Shown piece by piece: positions 39,501 through 44,698 of a stretch of 64,000 bases of DNA. The stretch spans positions 3,186,697-3,250,696 of the forward strand of contig JABAKD010000011.1 of NCBI GenBank assembly GCA_012845835.1. Direction: 5' to 3'. The notes beneath the pieces are model-generated. The model searched no databases and had not been told where the DNA came from. It was given only the letters and a program-made list of their open reading frames with translations. The stretch is from Undaria pinnatifida. Taxonomy: Eukaryota > Sar > Phaeophyceae > Laminariales > Alariaceae. The translations under genes and the position numbers were made by a program. Every line of letters starts with the position of its first letter. Position 1 is the first letter of the stretch.

Positions 39501-42500
39501 TTTCGGGTCTGCCCCCCCCCCGCACTCTTTCAATTTTCAATTCCATTTCGTGTTGCCCTACCAAGCAAGTTGCGAGTTTTATCCGCGGATAAGCTGGTTC
39601 TGGATCGTGCCTAGAAGTGCTGCGTGAAACTAGTAGACTCTCTGCCACCCTTCTAATTTCCATGTTCCTGTTGCCGATCAAAACAAAACAAGTCGTAAAG
39701 GGCATGTTTACCCCCCCCCGTCCCTCCCCCATCCCCCGCGCCTGCCCCCTGCGCACTCTTCCCTTTTCCATTTCCATCATCTTGCTGCCCTCTCGTAACG
39801 AAAAAAAAAGTCGCGAATGCTGGTCGCGGATGAGCTTGTTCTGGATCGTGCCGAGAAGTGCTGCTGCCTGACGCCTGTCGATTTCCTGGAAGCTTTGGTG
39901 CGGCTTGCCGATGCTATCCACGGAAAATCGTCCTCATGCCTCCTACCAGAAGAATCACTCGAGGTTTGATGCGCTGCGTTTCGATCCTTTTCGAATGAAA
40001 CCCACGGTTCCTGGTCCTGAACAATCGCTCGGAGTTTGGATATGCGCTAATCCTTTTAGAGCAGCACATATCGTTTACGGGGGGGAAGATCGGGGGGGTT
40101 ATTTGAAGTAGAGTTCCGCGAGTGTGTGGCGTTATCGGTTAGCATGATATGTTTACGAGTTTTTTTTTTTTTCGGACTAGCGCATAGAAAAATTGATCGG
40201 GTTGCGCAAACGGATGTCTTAGAAGGCATGTTTAGGTCGGGTGATGCTGATGTTGATGTTGAGCTCTTCCTCGTGTTAGCAGCTCAGAAATTTCTTAGAA
40301 TATGCTGCGTCCCTAGCGTTGGATGAATCAAATGAGCTGTGGGATACCTGGTACCCAGTTAGTGTCATTATTGGCTACCCGGTGGGTAGTATCATTGTGT
40401 TTTTTTTCATTCGACGACGTGCATGTAGCGTGAGGTTCAACGTTTTGGTTGGACATTAGCTGACCTGCTACGACTTTGTTGCCCGCCTTCCCTGCACTTA
40501 CGGCGCGCTTTGGTACATTTCTATAACGTACCAACACACGTATGACGGTGTTGGATAACTACACCCAGAGGTGTAAAGTAATCGTATTGAAAAAGTTTTG
40601 GCATATCTCGAACGGTGTTAAAAGGATTTCATCATTCAAAAAGTGGTCACGAGTCATCCCACGGTAGGGGTTGCAGTTGTAAGATTGGGCCAAACAGTCC
40701 CTGGGCGATTGAGCTCCTCATGTGAGGAACTGCCGGTTAACGAAGTAATTTCACGATTACACCTTTTTTTAGGACTACGGTAAGGCGTATAAGCTCGGTC
40801 GGGTTGAGGGACCGAATGCCTTCGAAATTATTTTTCAAGTGAGATGTTGAGCTCCTCTTGTGAGGGCCTCAGGGACTCATGCTGTACACCCCTACCGTGG
40901 GATGGCTCTCACATGGACACCTTAACCCCTCGAAAGCGGCACCGACGGTTTTGGGGACAAAATTTCTCGGAATTAGCGCGTAATTTATATCTTTTTTTCA
41001 GTTCGAAAAGGTGTTAATACACCCTTTTTTAAGAACTTTTTTTTTTTCAATTGGCAGGCTTTTTTTTTTTTTTTGCGCTCATTTATAAACGCACCCCAAC
41101 AAAAAAACAAATCAACTTGTTCTGTTTTTTTTTTTTCGTCGTGGCAGGAATTCTGCTCATTTTTCTTCAGCGGCCTGGATGCGCACTGGGGAGGTCGCCT
41201 GCAGGTGGGGGGGTAATGAAGCATGCTAGGGTAGCGACGTGCTCCAACACCGTCCGAAGCTTTTTTTCACCTAGATAGAGTCGTTCAACGGTAGCCCCCC
41301 CAACTTTTTTTTAACGAAATCGCCGGTTTCAAAACCAGTTCCCGGTCGTATTTTCTGAAATACGGTGTCCCTCGACACCCCGACGTTATCGATCGATAGA
41401 CCTTTGCACCCAAGAAAACATATGGGTATTCTTTTTTTCAATAGTGTTCTTCCTTGTGTCGAGCAGCCATGAAACGTTTTGTTAAAAGAAATTAGCTGGG
41501 TTTTTTTGAGGGGGAGGGGGGGCTATCATCGTAGAATCAGTCGATAGCGCTGTTCCTCTTACCCCCAAAAAGCTGCCTTTGAGGAAAAAAAAACGGCGTG
41601 TGACGATAGAGGTCGCACTTTGTGGCTAGAAAAAAATCTGAAATGATAGGACTCCTTAACTCAAAATCTTCAGAACGCCATTCTTCTTGTGCAATATCTG
41701 GTATTTCTTTTCTTTGTCATACCTAGGCCATGGCCTTTTTTTGATCGTTGTTTTTTCCTTCATTTTTCAAGTTTTGCTCAGAAATCAATTTTTTTTTTGA
41801 GCGAGGGATGTAGATACGTAGAGCTGCTCAAGTATGGAGCCGCAGGAAAAAAGACAATAAAAAGATCTCTCTGCCGTAGAGTGCGTCCGATTAGTGGGCA
41901 GCTTCTTAGTTCATTAGTATCATACCGCTCCAGTCAGAAACCTTTGGCCTCAAAGTGCCACCGAAAAGCGCAACCAAAAAGTTGCCACCAAAGTGCAACC
42001 AAAAAGTGCCACCTCTTTCGTACATACCAAATCAGCTAACGATAAGCTGGTTTTCCGTGGGCGAGGCACCGCTAGAACGTCTACCGAGTATTTTCGACGC
42101 TGCTACGATAAAATAGAGCCTTTATTCTGATTCGTTAATTGTTCTTTCGCTTGCCCTCCGGCAATATAGCGTAGATGTCGCTCCGATATAAATCGACTTT
42201 CCTTCCATGTAGCCTGATTCATTGGTGGGGCTGTTATGTCTAATTAGTTAATTCGTGATTTGTTATACTCGGGGGGGGGAGGGAGGGGGGACAAGAGCGG
42301 GGGTGCAATCTAGTCATGCTTGGCCGTAGTCTTTCAAAACGTAGAGCCTCGCATCCTTACAATGCCGAGATGGAGCACGTCGGGTGGTCACCGACCGTAA
42401 TTAACTAATCGTTTTGGTCCAAGGGGGAGACGGGGGGGAGGGGATAGATGGGGTTGGTTAATAAAACCGAATGATTTATTATCGGCATTTTGGGCAGAAT

Positions 42501-43001
42501 ATATCAACCGGAACTATACATTAACACCGCCTGCATGTTTGAATAGCAGGATTTAGCTCAACGTTCACGCGATTCGCCGAGTACCACACACCGCTTCGTG
42601 TTTGGTGCAAGCAATGCCTGCCTGGTCGTAAAAAACCCGACGTGCTCCGTCCCGACATTGTAGGGATGCGAGGGTCTATGGTCATACCACTACGGCAATG
42701 AATGAAATGAGTACACCCCCCCTAGGCAGCTCTGCGCGTCAACATTTACGTCATGCCATCTTACAGTCATCATTTCGTGTTATACTAAAACATGCTCCAT
42801 ACTTGCATAACATGTATACCTGGTATATTTTTGTGACGAAGATGACAAAAATCGGTATTTCGTTCACGGCAGGCGCGGGTAGACGGCGACGACAGGCGGA
42901 CGGTGCTGAACTTCAAGACGTTCATGAAGAACGCCGGAATACGGCCTACCACCCCCGCAGGAAGTGTAAACGACTGCGAAGAAGATGGATGGGGCCCGTG
43001 A
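1429..43001 (+). CDS. long split gene: armadillo-repeat protein with protist C-terminal module (5' partial, 19 exons)
   Basis: Gene-level entry; exons are listed separately. Exons: 1429-2454, 5007-5257, 7389-7508, 11873-12203, 12596-12784, 16291-17498, 19739-20251, 20801-21104, 24177-24364, 24853-25096, 31535-31651, 32499-32623, 34403-34571, 36297-36395, 37021-37146, 38421-38525, 39811-39963, 41148-41204, 42873-43001. With these edges every intron is GT-AG, phases agree, and the sum is 5454 nt (1817 residues plus TGA). Residues 1 to about 600 have armadillo/HEAT features such as VREQAALILGVIAG, EAAAAALWALCHAPVNRKAL and TSKTACHVLANLSR. A low-complexity linker of roughly 650 residues follows. 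The C-terminal 450 residues carry QWMESIVRIA, YRKERLYTEGLEKAL, SMPDWEALLDDA and PVDFLEALVRLADAI, which I recall from uncharacterised proteins of flagellated protists. Armadillo repeats suggest a scaffold. Function is unknown, and a flagellar or cytoskeletal role is inference only. Weakest joins: exon 2 to 3, the entry to exon 10, and exon 10 to 11. Confidence 0.7.
2455..5006. other. intron 1 with degenerate tandem repeats
   Basis: No exon is seen. From about 3540 onward, C-rich units of 100-300 bp repeat the text 'CTCTTCCCGCTGCCGCCTAA ... AATGCTTGATTG ... CTCACC[TC]GGCCCTCCGTCAAGA', which is the acceptor region and first bases of exon 2. Copies lie near 3540-3640, 3840-3980, 4545-4670, 4690-4770 and 4800-4890. 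A dispersed repeat interrupts at 4150-4325. Confidence 0.6.
4150..4325 (+). repeat. dispersed repeat R4, copy 1
   Basis: Shares TCATGCGACTCGCCGA, CGACGTGCTCCGTCCCGGCA and TAGTAGGGATGCGAGGGTCT with copies at 31681 and 42545; ends in a C-run. Confidence 0.65.
5007..5257 (+). CDS. exon 2: armadillo repeats
   Basis: Acceptor ATCATCACAG|ATAATG, donor ATGAG|GTACGT; enters in phase 0 and leaves in phase 2. The translation contains LLLRERAARALSLVCLCAG and EAAAAALWALCHAPVNRKAL, a canonical armadillo pattern (A-L-W-x-L followed by N-R). The intron upstream holds degenerate tandem copies of this acceptor and of the first ~30 nt of the exon. Confidence 0.75.
6731..6798. repeat. inverted repeat resembling a tRNA D-arm/A-box
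   Basis: GTATAGCACTACCCACTGA at 6731-6749 pairs with TCAGTGGGTGGTGCTATGTA starting at 6776, around a loop of ~26 nt. The text TAGCTCAGTGGGTGGTGC fits a tRNA A box. A related but weaker pair lies at 6558-6625, and related direct repeats lie at 43155-43225. Confidence 0.55.
7040..7260. repeat. GGGTC/GACCC-rich low-complexity repeat
   Basis: Dense repeats of CCTGACCCGACCC. The same composition and the neighbouring 'acccatgaaaaccca' theme recur at about 26830-26990 and 27240-27285. Confidence 0.6.
7389..7508 (+). CDS. exon 3: armadillo helix plus Gly/Ser/Thr-rich segment
   Basis: The frame reads SIAKLVSWATPAQAGSG and onward, ending CGAAG|GTATGG in phase 2. The frame is open further upstream, and stronger acceptors exist at 7347, 7368 and 7380, but those are phase 0 and do not match the phase-2 end of exon 2. 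The acceptor GGGAG|C at 7388 restores the frame, so I use it with reservation. With the 7380 acceptor the text RGSIAKLV would match an armadillo consensus even better, so a missed micro-exon is possible. Confidence 0.5.
7509..8470 (+). repeat. tandem duplications of the exon 3 end with its donor
   Basis: The last bases of exon 3 with its splice donor (CTTGGCGTAATACGAAG|GTATGG) recur as TCTCGGCGTAATACGGAG|GTATTA (about 7822-7850), TCTTGGCTTAACACGTAG|TATTAA (about 8150-8175) and GGCGTAACACGGAG|GTAGGT (about 8440-8465). Between them a unit with GAACGACCGAGGG and AACAAAGCCCCCTCAT is repeated twice. Confidence 0.65.
8470..10790. other. part of intron 3, repeats only
   Basis: No exon seen. It contains two copies of a 'GACTGCTGCCCAGGTG ... 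CCCGAGGG' unit (about 8636 and 8810), a (GTT)n tract and several pieces of a dispersed repeat with the text 'TTAAGGAGCCC' and 'TATCGTAGC.CGCGTC' (about 9325-9440, 9600-9690, 10230-10310, 10470-10560). Confidence 0.45.
9454..9553. repeat. (GTT)n microsatellite
   Basis: About 100 bp of near-perfect GTT trinucleotides with a few GTC/GTG interruptions. Poly-Asn/Thr/Leu reading frames across it are artefacts. Confidence 0.9.
10797..10920 (+). pseudogene. partial duplicate of exon 4 start
   Basis: CTCCAAGAGCCGTGCCGAGT followed by ACCGTGG parallels AAAAAAGAGTCGTGCGGAGT plus ACCGTGG at exon 4, and similarity continues as GTGGAAGACGCCCTA versus GTCGAGGACACCTTA. It diverges and runs into telomere-like DNA with an in-frame stop, so it is read as an exon-edge relic. 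Confidence 0.55.
10915..10946. repeat. telomere-like (CCCTAA)n, short
   Basis: Consecutive AACCCTAACCCTAACCCTAA units immediately after the exon 4 relic; interstitial, not a chromosome end. Confidence 0.75.
11455..11850. repeat. telomere-like degenerate array
   Basis: About 400 bp of CCCTAACCC/CCTATAACC/CCCCAACCC variants ending only ~25 bp before the acceptor of exon 4. A short stretch of the same kind lies at 11310-11333. Confidence 0.8.
11873..12203 (+). CDS. exon 4: armadillo repeats and poly-glycine insert
   Basis: The acceptor GAAAAAAGAG|TCG matches the incoming phase 2; the donor TTG|GTGAGT leaves in phase 0. The protein includes AVVGLASISMTLVSRRRLAV and NGTVESIGRLLARG, an armadillo-type helix pair, then a run of glycines (about 12100-12160) before SKEWKGGREAIRSL. 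A partial copy of the beginning of this exon with its acceptor lies about 1.07 kb upstream (around 10797-10920). Confidence 0.7.
12352..12384. repeat. (GGT)n run
   Basis: Eleven consecutive GGT units inside the 392-bp intron 4. Confidence 0.8.
12596..12784 (+). CDS. exon 5: armadillo repeat
   Basis: Phase 0 to 0, 63 codons, acceptor CATCGTGCAG|ATT and strong donor AGG|GTAAGT. SRPILSLITRLWEESDDEA and TSKTACHVLANLSR form a classic armadillo H2-H3 pair. It is the last clear armadillo repeat before the low-complexity linker. Confidence 0.75.
12860..13140 (-). mobile_element. TIR-family copy C
   Basis: Starts GACTGATTCTTAATACGATAG and ends GGGGCAACCGTAGAACG, with the shared body in between. It lies in the intron just after exon 5. 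Confidence 0.7.
13400..13521. repeat. (AGT)n microsatellite
   Basis: About 120 bp of AGT/AGC/AGG trinucleotides. Poly-Ser or poly-Val frames across it are artefacts. Confidence 0.85.
14514..14774 (-). mobile_element. TIR-family copy D
   Basis: GACTGATTTCACGATAGCCC at the left and GGGGCTACCATAGAACG at the right; the body matches the family (GGCTGCTCGACACGAGGAAG). Confidence 0.75.
16291..17498 (+). CDS. exon 6: long low-complexity linker
   Basis: About 402 codons, entered in phase 0 after TTTACGCAAG and left in phase 2 at AAAAAGAG|GTACG. The sequence is rich in Gly, Ala, Thr, Lys and Arg, with repeated 'DRKK' and 'AEKKT'-like patches and a poly-Gly run near 16780-16810. It is almost certainly disordered, with no family recognised. 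It is accepted as coding because the frame stays open for 1.2 kb and its phase-2 end fits exon 7 exactly. Confidence 0.6.
17674..17885. repeat. (ATAGATCAT)n satellite
   Basis: A 9-bp unit repeated about 20 times with variants, preceded by GGACAGGTCACGATCTAGATC. A related single-copy text GGACAGGTCACGATATAGAT occurs at about 44597. Confidence 0.8.
19087..19353 (+). mobile_element. TIR-family copy E
   Basis: GACTGAGCGTTCTACGATGG to ATCGTGGAATCAGTC. The outermost GACTGA/TCAGTC pair is intact here and defines the element ends best. Confidence 0.8.
19441..19644 (+). mobile_element. rearranged TRIM copy (inverted LTR piece + internal tail + LTR)
   Basis: Bases 19558-19644 match the LTRs at 63548 and 63842 (TGTTATACGGCTTAGGTTGG to CATAACA), preceded by the same polypurine tail (GTTTCAGGAGGGAAGAG) and CCGTATATCC text. 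Bases 19441 to about 19490 match the other end of the LTR on the opposite strand (TGTTAAGGACTTAGTGGG). The copy is therefore rearranged and lacks a normal left LTR. Confidence 0.65.
19739..20251 (+). CDS. exon 7: Ser/Thr/Lys-rich linker
   Basis: A strong pyrimidine tract precedes CCTGTAG|GCAGC. The incoming phase 2 fits exon 6, and the exon ends in phase 2 at CGACAG|GTGAGC. The composition is hydrophilic (Thr, Ser, Lys, His, Asn), with a more ordered end containing VVFEPGFSRLRTRRVILD. Two other frames are partly open, but only this one spans the whole exon and keeps phase. Confidence 0.6.
20270..20500. repeat. dispersed repeat R3, copy 1
   Basis: Shares 'GAGTCATCCCACGGTA ... TTGCAGTTGT ... 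CTCCTCAAGTGAG ... GAATGCCT.CGAA ... GAGCTC' with copies near 29485, 35020, 40655 and 58795. Confidence 0.5.
20801..21104 (+). CDS. exon 8: linker with poly-Asn and poly-Gly
   Basis: Acceptor GTTACACAG|AGTC in phase 2, donor TGCAAG|GTATGC in phase 0. The translation begins VYRFTSHEENLVNPASS, contains an Asn/Lys stretch and a GGA/GGG-encoded poly-Gly run (about 20985-21015), and ends YPNSLHPWKPPLLFQFCK. No domain is recognised. An alternative frame with an EEGEEEG run exists but does not keep phase. Confidence 0.55.
21105..24176. other. intron 8
   Basis: No exon seen. It holds the 80-bp array, a GCGGCA-rich run at about 22795-22840, and G-rich text at 23015-23060. Open frames across the array are repeat artefacts. 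Confidence 0.5.
22001..22400. repeat. 80-bp tandem array
   Basis: Units begin ATGAAAACATGCCACAGAAC at 22081, 22161 and 22241 (period exactly 80), with a diverged unit at each side (22001 and 22321). Further degraded relatives lie near 21800 and 22565. Each contains AAGTCTCGGCGAGTAGCAGT and GAGGACCAATCAACTGCAAT. Confidence 0.85.
24177..24364 (+). CDS. exon 9: Tyr/Pro-rich segment
   Basis: Acceptor CATGCACGCAG|GGAATGG, phase 0 in; donor CCACG|GTATGC, phase 2 out. It encodes MDGRYYHHYASTDRMWYPPE followed by a proline-rich region with PLEELGIAPPEPEPP. Exon 10 repeats the theme as YELLGIEPPVAPP, suggesting an old internal duplication. Confidence 0.6.
24650..24830 (+). repeat. dispersed repeat R5, copy 1
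   Basis: Shares TGGATAGAGCACGGGACGGT and GTGCTGTTGCTAG with 32735-32895. Confidence 0.65.
24853..25096 (+). CDS. exon 10: Pro-rich then four-cysteine motif
   Basis: The strongest-looking acceptor (CGTCACAG|GTGCCC, exon at 24893) would be phase 0. The upstream acceptor AAATTCAG|CTACCC (exon at 24853) fits the phase-2 end of exon 9 and stays open through the C-run, so it is preferred. The product holds YELLGIEPPVAPP and the motif CARCHQGMKCPGQGLC (C-x2-C-x5-C-x5-C), a possible metal-binding knuckle. It ends DVFLVDKPRFR at donor CGG|GTGAGA, phase 0. Confidence 0.6.
26066..26316 (+). mobile_element. TIR-family copy F
   Basis: AGTCGCTGTATGGTAGCCCC to GGCTAGCGTAGAATCAGC, with the conserved core 'AACGAAATCGCCGGTTTCG'. 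Confidence 0.75.
27075..27232. repeat. (AAAC)n microsatellite
   Basis: AAAAC then AAAC units over ~155 bp; the long 'VCLF' reading frame on the other strand is an artefact. Confidence 0.9.
27445..27835. repeat. short-unit tandem array
   Basis: Roughly 30-45 bp units containing TTGTTGAACACCGATAAGGT followed by ACAGCAAG, at least eight copies. Confidence 0.75.
29485..29700. repeat. dispersed repeat R3, copy 2
   Basis: TCTCACGGTAGGGGTTACAG, GAGCTCCTCAAGCGTGGAAC and GACCGAATGCCTTCCAAAAT match the family. Confidence 0.55.
30005..31015. repeat. 86-bp tandem array, ~12 units
   Basis: Units begin ACTCCTCCTCACTTTATTAA at about 30008, 30099, 30181, 30269, 30351, 30439, 30529, 30613, 30701, 30785, 30872 and 30957 (spacing 82-91). 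Each also contains CTCTACACCCCTCTGAGGCA and a GCGCACCATTTT block. Long minus-strand frames are artefacts. Confidence 0.85.
31309..31367 (+). CDS. doubtful small exon
   Basis: GTTACCAG|GTAGACAGG to GAAAG|GTAGCT reads VDRTLIEHGMVVALERLPE, plausible protein text (armadillo-like 'IxHGMVxAL'). It enters in phase 0 but leaves in phase 2, while the next exon needs phase 0, and joining exon 10 directly to 31535 keeps phase without it. It may be a skipped, alternative or relic exon. Confidence 0.3.
31535..31651 (+). CDS. exon 11: start of C-terminal module
   Basis: Phase 0 to 0, 39 codons, acceptor ATCGTGCAG|ATT, donor AAGCAG|GTGCGC. It contains SKLQRFSRFLSEGNRDIIIK, which fits the beginning of the protist module (basic/aromatic helix, acidic loop, then a helix). 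Confidence 0.6.
31681..31858 (+). repeat. dispersed repeat R4, copy 2
   Basis: Contains TCATGCGACTCGCCGAACAC and TAGTAGGAATGCGAGGGTCT, and ends before a C-run like the copy at 4150. It lies directly after exon 11. Confidence 0.65.
32499..32623 (+). CDS. exon 12 of C-terminal module
   Basis: Acceptor ACGTTCAG|GAG in phase 0, donor AGCAG|GTATTT in phase 2. The helix LWSNYTMLLNAYTYYAALDG is the characteristic amphipathic segment preceding the next acidic loop in the module. Confidence 0.65.
32735..32895 (+). repeat. dispersed repeat R5, copy 2
   Basis: Matches the copy at 24650 (TGGATAGAGCACGGGACGGT, CAACAGCTGACCAGC). Confidence 0.65.
33605..34402 (+). repeat. tandem units carrying the exon 13 acceptor
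   Basis: Three units of ~230-340 bp, each with 'CCACTCA.TCTGATCCC', 'TACTG.ATCTAC.GACACCG', GGTCGGTCGGT and the acceptor text CGTGCAGGCTTC[AG]GTTC (near 33820 and 34140). The last unit runs into the real exon 13 at 34403. A perfect (GGTC)n run lies at 34318-34360. Confidence 0.75.
33920..34025. mobile_element. 106-bp inverted-repeat insertion at a TA site
   Basis: The arms ...TAGTAAATAGGACC and GGTCCTATTTACTA... are inverted. Neighbouring copies of the host unit read CCCGCTACTGCATCTAC and CCCGTTACTGTATCTAC uninterrupted, while here CCCGCTA and TACTGCATC are separated by the element, so TA is duplicated. This fits a Tc1/mariner-type MITE. Confidence 0.7.
34403..34571 (+). CDS. exon 13 of C-terminal module
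   Basis: The acceptor GTGCGTGCAG|GCTTC takes phase 2 from exon 12; the donor GAACAG|GTGCGG leaves in phase 0. The protein has LQFTAFVSDLLLPEEKENKA and later VFSVISVAEEVPS. The acceptor plus the first ~50 nt of this exon are copied at least twice upstream in the intron (near 33822 and 34140). Confidence 0.7.
34677..34918 (+). mobile_element. TIR-family copy G
   Basis: TATCGTTCCACGGTAGCCCC to GATATCGTAGGATCAGT. Inserted in the intron after exon 13. Confidence 0.75.
35020..35200. repeat. dispersed repeat R3, copy 3
   Basis: CACGGTAGGAGTTGCAGTTG, GTGTGGAACTATCGG and ACTAGCCCAGGAAATGTTTA resemble the family; partial. Confidence 0.45.
36030..36165 (+). pseudogene. copy of exon 14 acceptor and exon start
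   Basis: TTTTTCAATAG followed by CAATGGATGGAAAGCATGGT, GCGGATCGGGGCGGCC and GGACACCAAAAGCG parallels the real exon 14 (CAATGGATGGAAAGTATAGT ... GGACACCAGAAGCG) 215 bp downstream, with indels that break the frame. Confidence 0.7.
36297..36395 (+). CDS. exon 14: QWMESIVRIA motif
   Basis: Phase 0 to 0, 33 codons, acceptor TTTCGATAG|CAATGG, donor CTCGAG|GTTAGT. QWMESIVRIAAAIYKKD matches the conserved '[FW]-[LM]-E-x-[IL]-VR-[IL]-A' core of the module. It joins directly to HLCEQ of exon 13. A degraded copy of the acceptor and exon start lies about 215 bp upstream. Confidence 0.7.
37021..37146 (+). CDS. exon 15: LYTE motif
   Basis: Phase 0 to 0, 42 codons, acceptor CATCCCCGCAG|TTC, donor TTTCAG|GTTTGA. 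DPDQYRKERLYTEGLEKAL carries the most recognisable signature of the family ('R-x-x-x-L-Y-T-E'). Confidence 0.75.
38421..38525 (+). CDS. exon 16 of C-terminal module
   Basis: Phase 0 to 0, 35 codons, acceptor TTTGATAAG|GAG, donor CTCCAG|GTACTT. SMPDWEALLDDANIFS followed by TAKLAFLQ matches the '[LM]-x-x-W-x-x-LL-x-DA ... A-x-L-AF' portion of the module. Confidence 0.7.
38930..39800 (+). repeat. tandem relics of the exon 17 acceptor and start
   Basis: Repeated blocks of 'GTTGCCCT...AAGTCGC.AATGCTGG' with C-rich filler. The two clearest are at about 39330-39428 (GTCGTGAATGCTGGTCGCAG ... GATGAGATGGTTCTGGATCG) and 39550-39655 (GCTGGTTCTGGATCGTGCCT), before the real exon at 39811. Confidence 0.7.
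39811..39963 (+). CDS. exon 17: SRM..DE and DFLEALVRLAD motifs
   Basis: Phase 0 to 0, 51 codons, acceptor AAAAAAAAAG|TCGCG, donor CTCGAG|GTTTGA. SRMLVADELVLD follows LAFLQ of exon 16 exactly as expected, and PVDFLEALVRLADAI is the second '[F]-LEALVR-[IL]-A' repeat. It is too short to be conspicuous as an ORF; it was recognised from the motif and phase. The upstream intron contains several copies of the acceptor and exon start. Confidence 0.7.
40655..40890. repeat. dispersed repeat R3, copy 4
   Basis: GAGTCATCCCACGGTAGGGG, TTGCAGTTGT, GAGCTCCTCATGTGAGGAAC and GACCGAATGCCTTCGAAATT; a related piece lies at 40130-40320. Confidence 0.55.
41148..41204 (+). CDS. exon 18, small
   Basis: Phase 0 to 0, 19 codons (EFCSFFFSGLDAHWGGRLQ), acceptor TTCGTCGTGGCAG|GAATTC after a long T-tract, donor CTGCAG|GTGGGG. 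It is supported by good sites and phase on both sides, not by homology. Confidence 0.5.
41278..41543 (+). mobile_element. TIR-family copy H
   Basis: GAGTCGTTCAACGGTAGCCC to CATCGTAGAATCAGTC, just downstream of exon 18. Confidence 0.75.
42545..42725 (+). repeat. dispersed repeat R4, copy 3
   Basis: Same family (CACGCGATTCGCCGAGTACC, GGGATGCGAGGGTCTATGGT). A partial inverted copy lies around 42310-42400. Confidence 0.6.
42873..43001 (+). CDS. exon 19, terminal
   Basis: Acceptor TTCACGGCAG|GCG in phase 0. It reads TVLNFKTFMKNAGIRPTTP and ends DGWGP then TGA at 42999-43001. If the internal donor GGAA|GTGTAA at 42964 were used, the gene could continue to the candidate exon at 43678, so the stop may belong to an intron-retaining isoform. 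Confidence 0.55.
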   Translation, partial: ARVDGDDRRTVLNFKTFMKNAGIRPTTPAGSVNDCEEDGWGP

Positions 43002-43677
43002 CGGACACTTGGAGGAGGAGAGAGAGAGGCGTGCGCAACATGAAGCAATCTGTATACATATATATCATGTCGCTTTTTACCGTTACCCACTAGATGGCAT
43101 GGCTACTCACTCGATTTCATGGTTAACCACTACATTACATGGTTATGTGGCTCTGTGGCCTAGTGGGTAGTGCTATACCTGGTGCGAGATAGCGGGTAGT
43201 GCTATAACTGGTACGGTCTGGTGGGTAGTGTCATGTAACCAACAGGATCACTACCGAGCTAGGCACGGCCGGGCTGGCACCGTCGTATTGAAGCCACTGC
43301 GAGTAGCATAGAGAACGGGCGAGGTTTCACGACGCCGAAAGCATAGAGGCTATGTCTTGGCCACGGACCCAAGTGTTGCCCACAGCCTGCTCGAACCACG
43401 GTACAGTTGGCGATGAAAACGTGTGGAGGTATACAGTGGGTTATGAAACGCCAGGTAGTGTAACTATTTTTTTTCACCATCGAAGTATCCCCTCACGCAC
43501 ATAGACGCCACTGTTTGTTGGCCTTGGCTGAGATTATTTTATTTTACGTATATCTCGCAAAATACATCACACCTACCAGGTAGGCATTCAATATATTCAA
43601 TATACAGTATACATACCTGGTAAATGGAAGTGGGGGTATTCGGTGTATTTGTTTCGCCGTCTTTCGCGATACGGTAG

Positions 43678-43758
43678 TGCTTGACGGCGTCGTGTTGCAC
43701 CTGCTACGGAAGGCACAGGCGGCGGTGGCACTTCGTCGACGAATGCGTGCTACAAAAG
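43678..43758 (+). CDS. possible extra 3' exon
   Basis: Acceptor GATACGGTAG|TGCTTG, donor AAAGGG|GTACAT. In the frame entered with phase 1 it reads LDGVVLHLLRKAQAAVALRR then RMRATKG, a basic amphipathic helix reminiscent of an IQ-like segment. It would fit in phase if exon 19 ended at 42963. Confidence 0.3.
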
Positions 43759-44698
43759 GGGTACATATTAAGCAGTTTTTGACCAAAACGCTTCTTACTG
43801 ACGGGGCTCTCCCATTAGGGGTTTCCAACATTGTGTTAGGTACGTACCTAGGTTGTGGGATTGTTTGTCGGTTGGCGTTTTGAGGTTGACTCAAAGTCAG
43901 GTTTTGGGTGGTGTATAGAGCTCCTCTTGTGAATGACCTCGGAAAAATTGGGTGCGCACCTACCGCACCATTCGTCTCGACCATTCGGCGGCGAGATCCA
44001 TTGGGGGGGATTGAATAGAGTACCCATGGCAAGAGGAATGGAGCAGTGCGGGAAGGCTTGTGAATGTAGACGTCTCGGTGACCATCCACGTTGTCATCTA
44101 ACGGAGGGGGGGGCGGGCGGAGGGGTAGCAGATCCACAACTATAGTGAATACAAGTGTGAGTTAACTGGCTACAAGTCGCAGACAAGTAATTTGCTGGAT
44201 AGGAGAGGCGAGGGGGAGGGAGGAAGAATCGGGAGGGCTACGGCCACTGGCCTGGGGTGGCAACGTTGATGAGGATTAAGGTAGACTTTGAGGGACTACC
44301 CGAGACCGTTGGGACGCCGTTTGCGTGTTCCAGTGCTTTTCGGTGCAACCATAGGGTTGAGTTTTCACCGAGTTGCAGACTCACTTGATTATTCCTTAGA
44401 GTCATTTTTTCGGGCTAGCTCCTCAAGCGAGGAGCCCCAGATAAAAAGAGGCGTACCCTACCGTATAGCATGCGTCAAATAAAAACGCCAACTGTACCAT
44501 TCTCTATACAGGCTCTTTTGGATACCTAATTCCGGTTTTTGAAACCGACCTATCCCCCCAACTCCCCGTCGCGCTTGTTCCAACTTTCCACACATCGGAC
44601 AGGTCACGATATAGATCCTCTAGATCCTATAGTATCTATGGTTACGACACGTTGTGCGCAACCCGTGTAGTGCAGATCCAACCCAGCAAAATGAGCTG

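Noticed and set aside
43544-44137. 197-codon minus-strand frame
   Set aside because: The composition is not protein-like, and the opposite strand gives the better (though weak) exon candidate.
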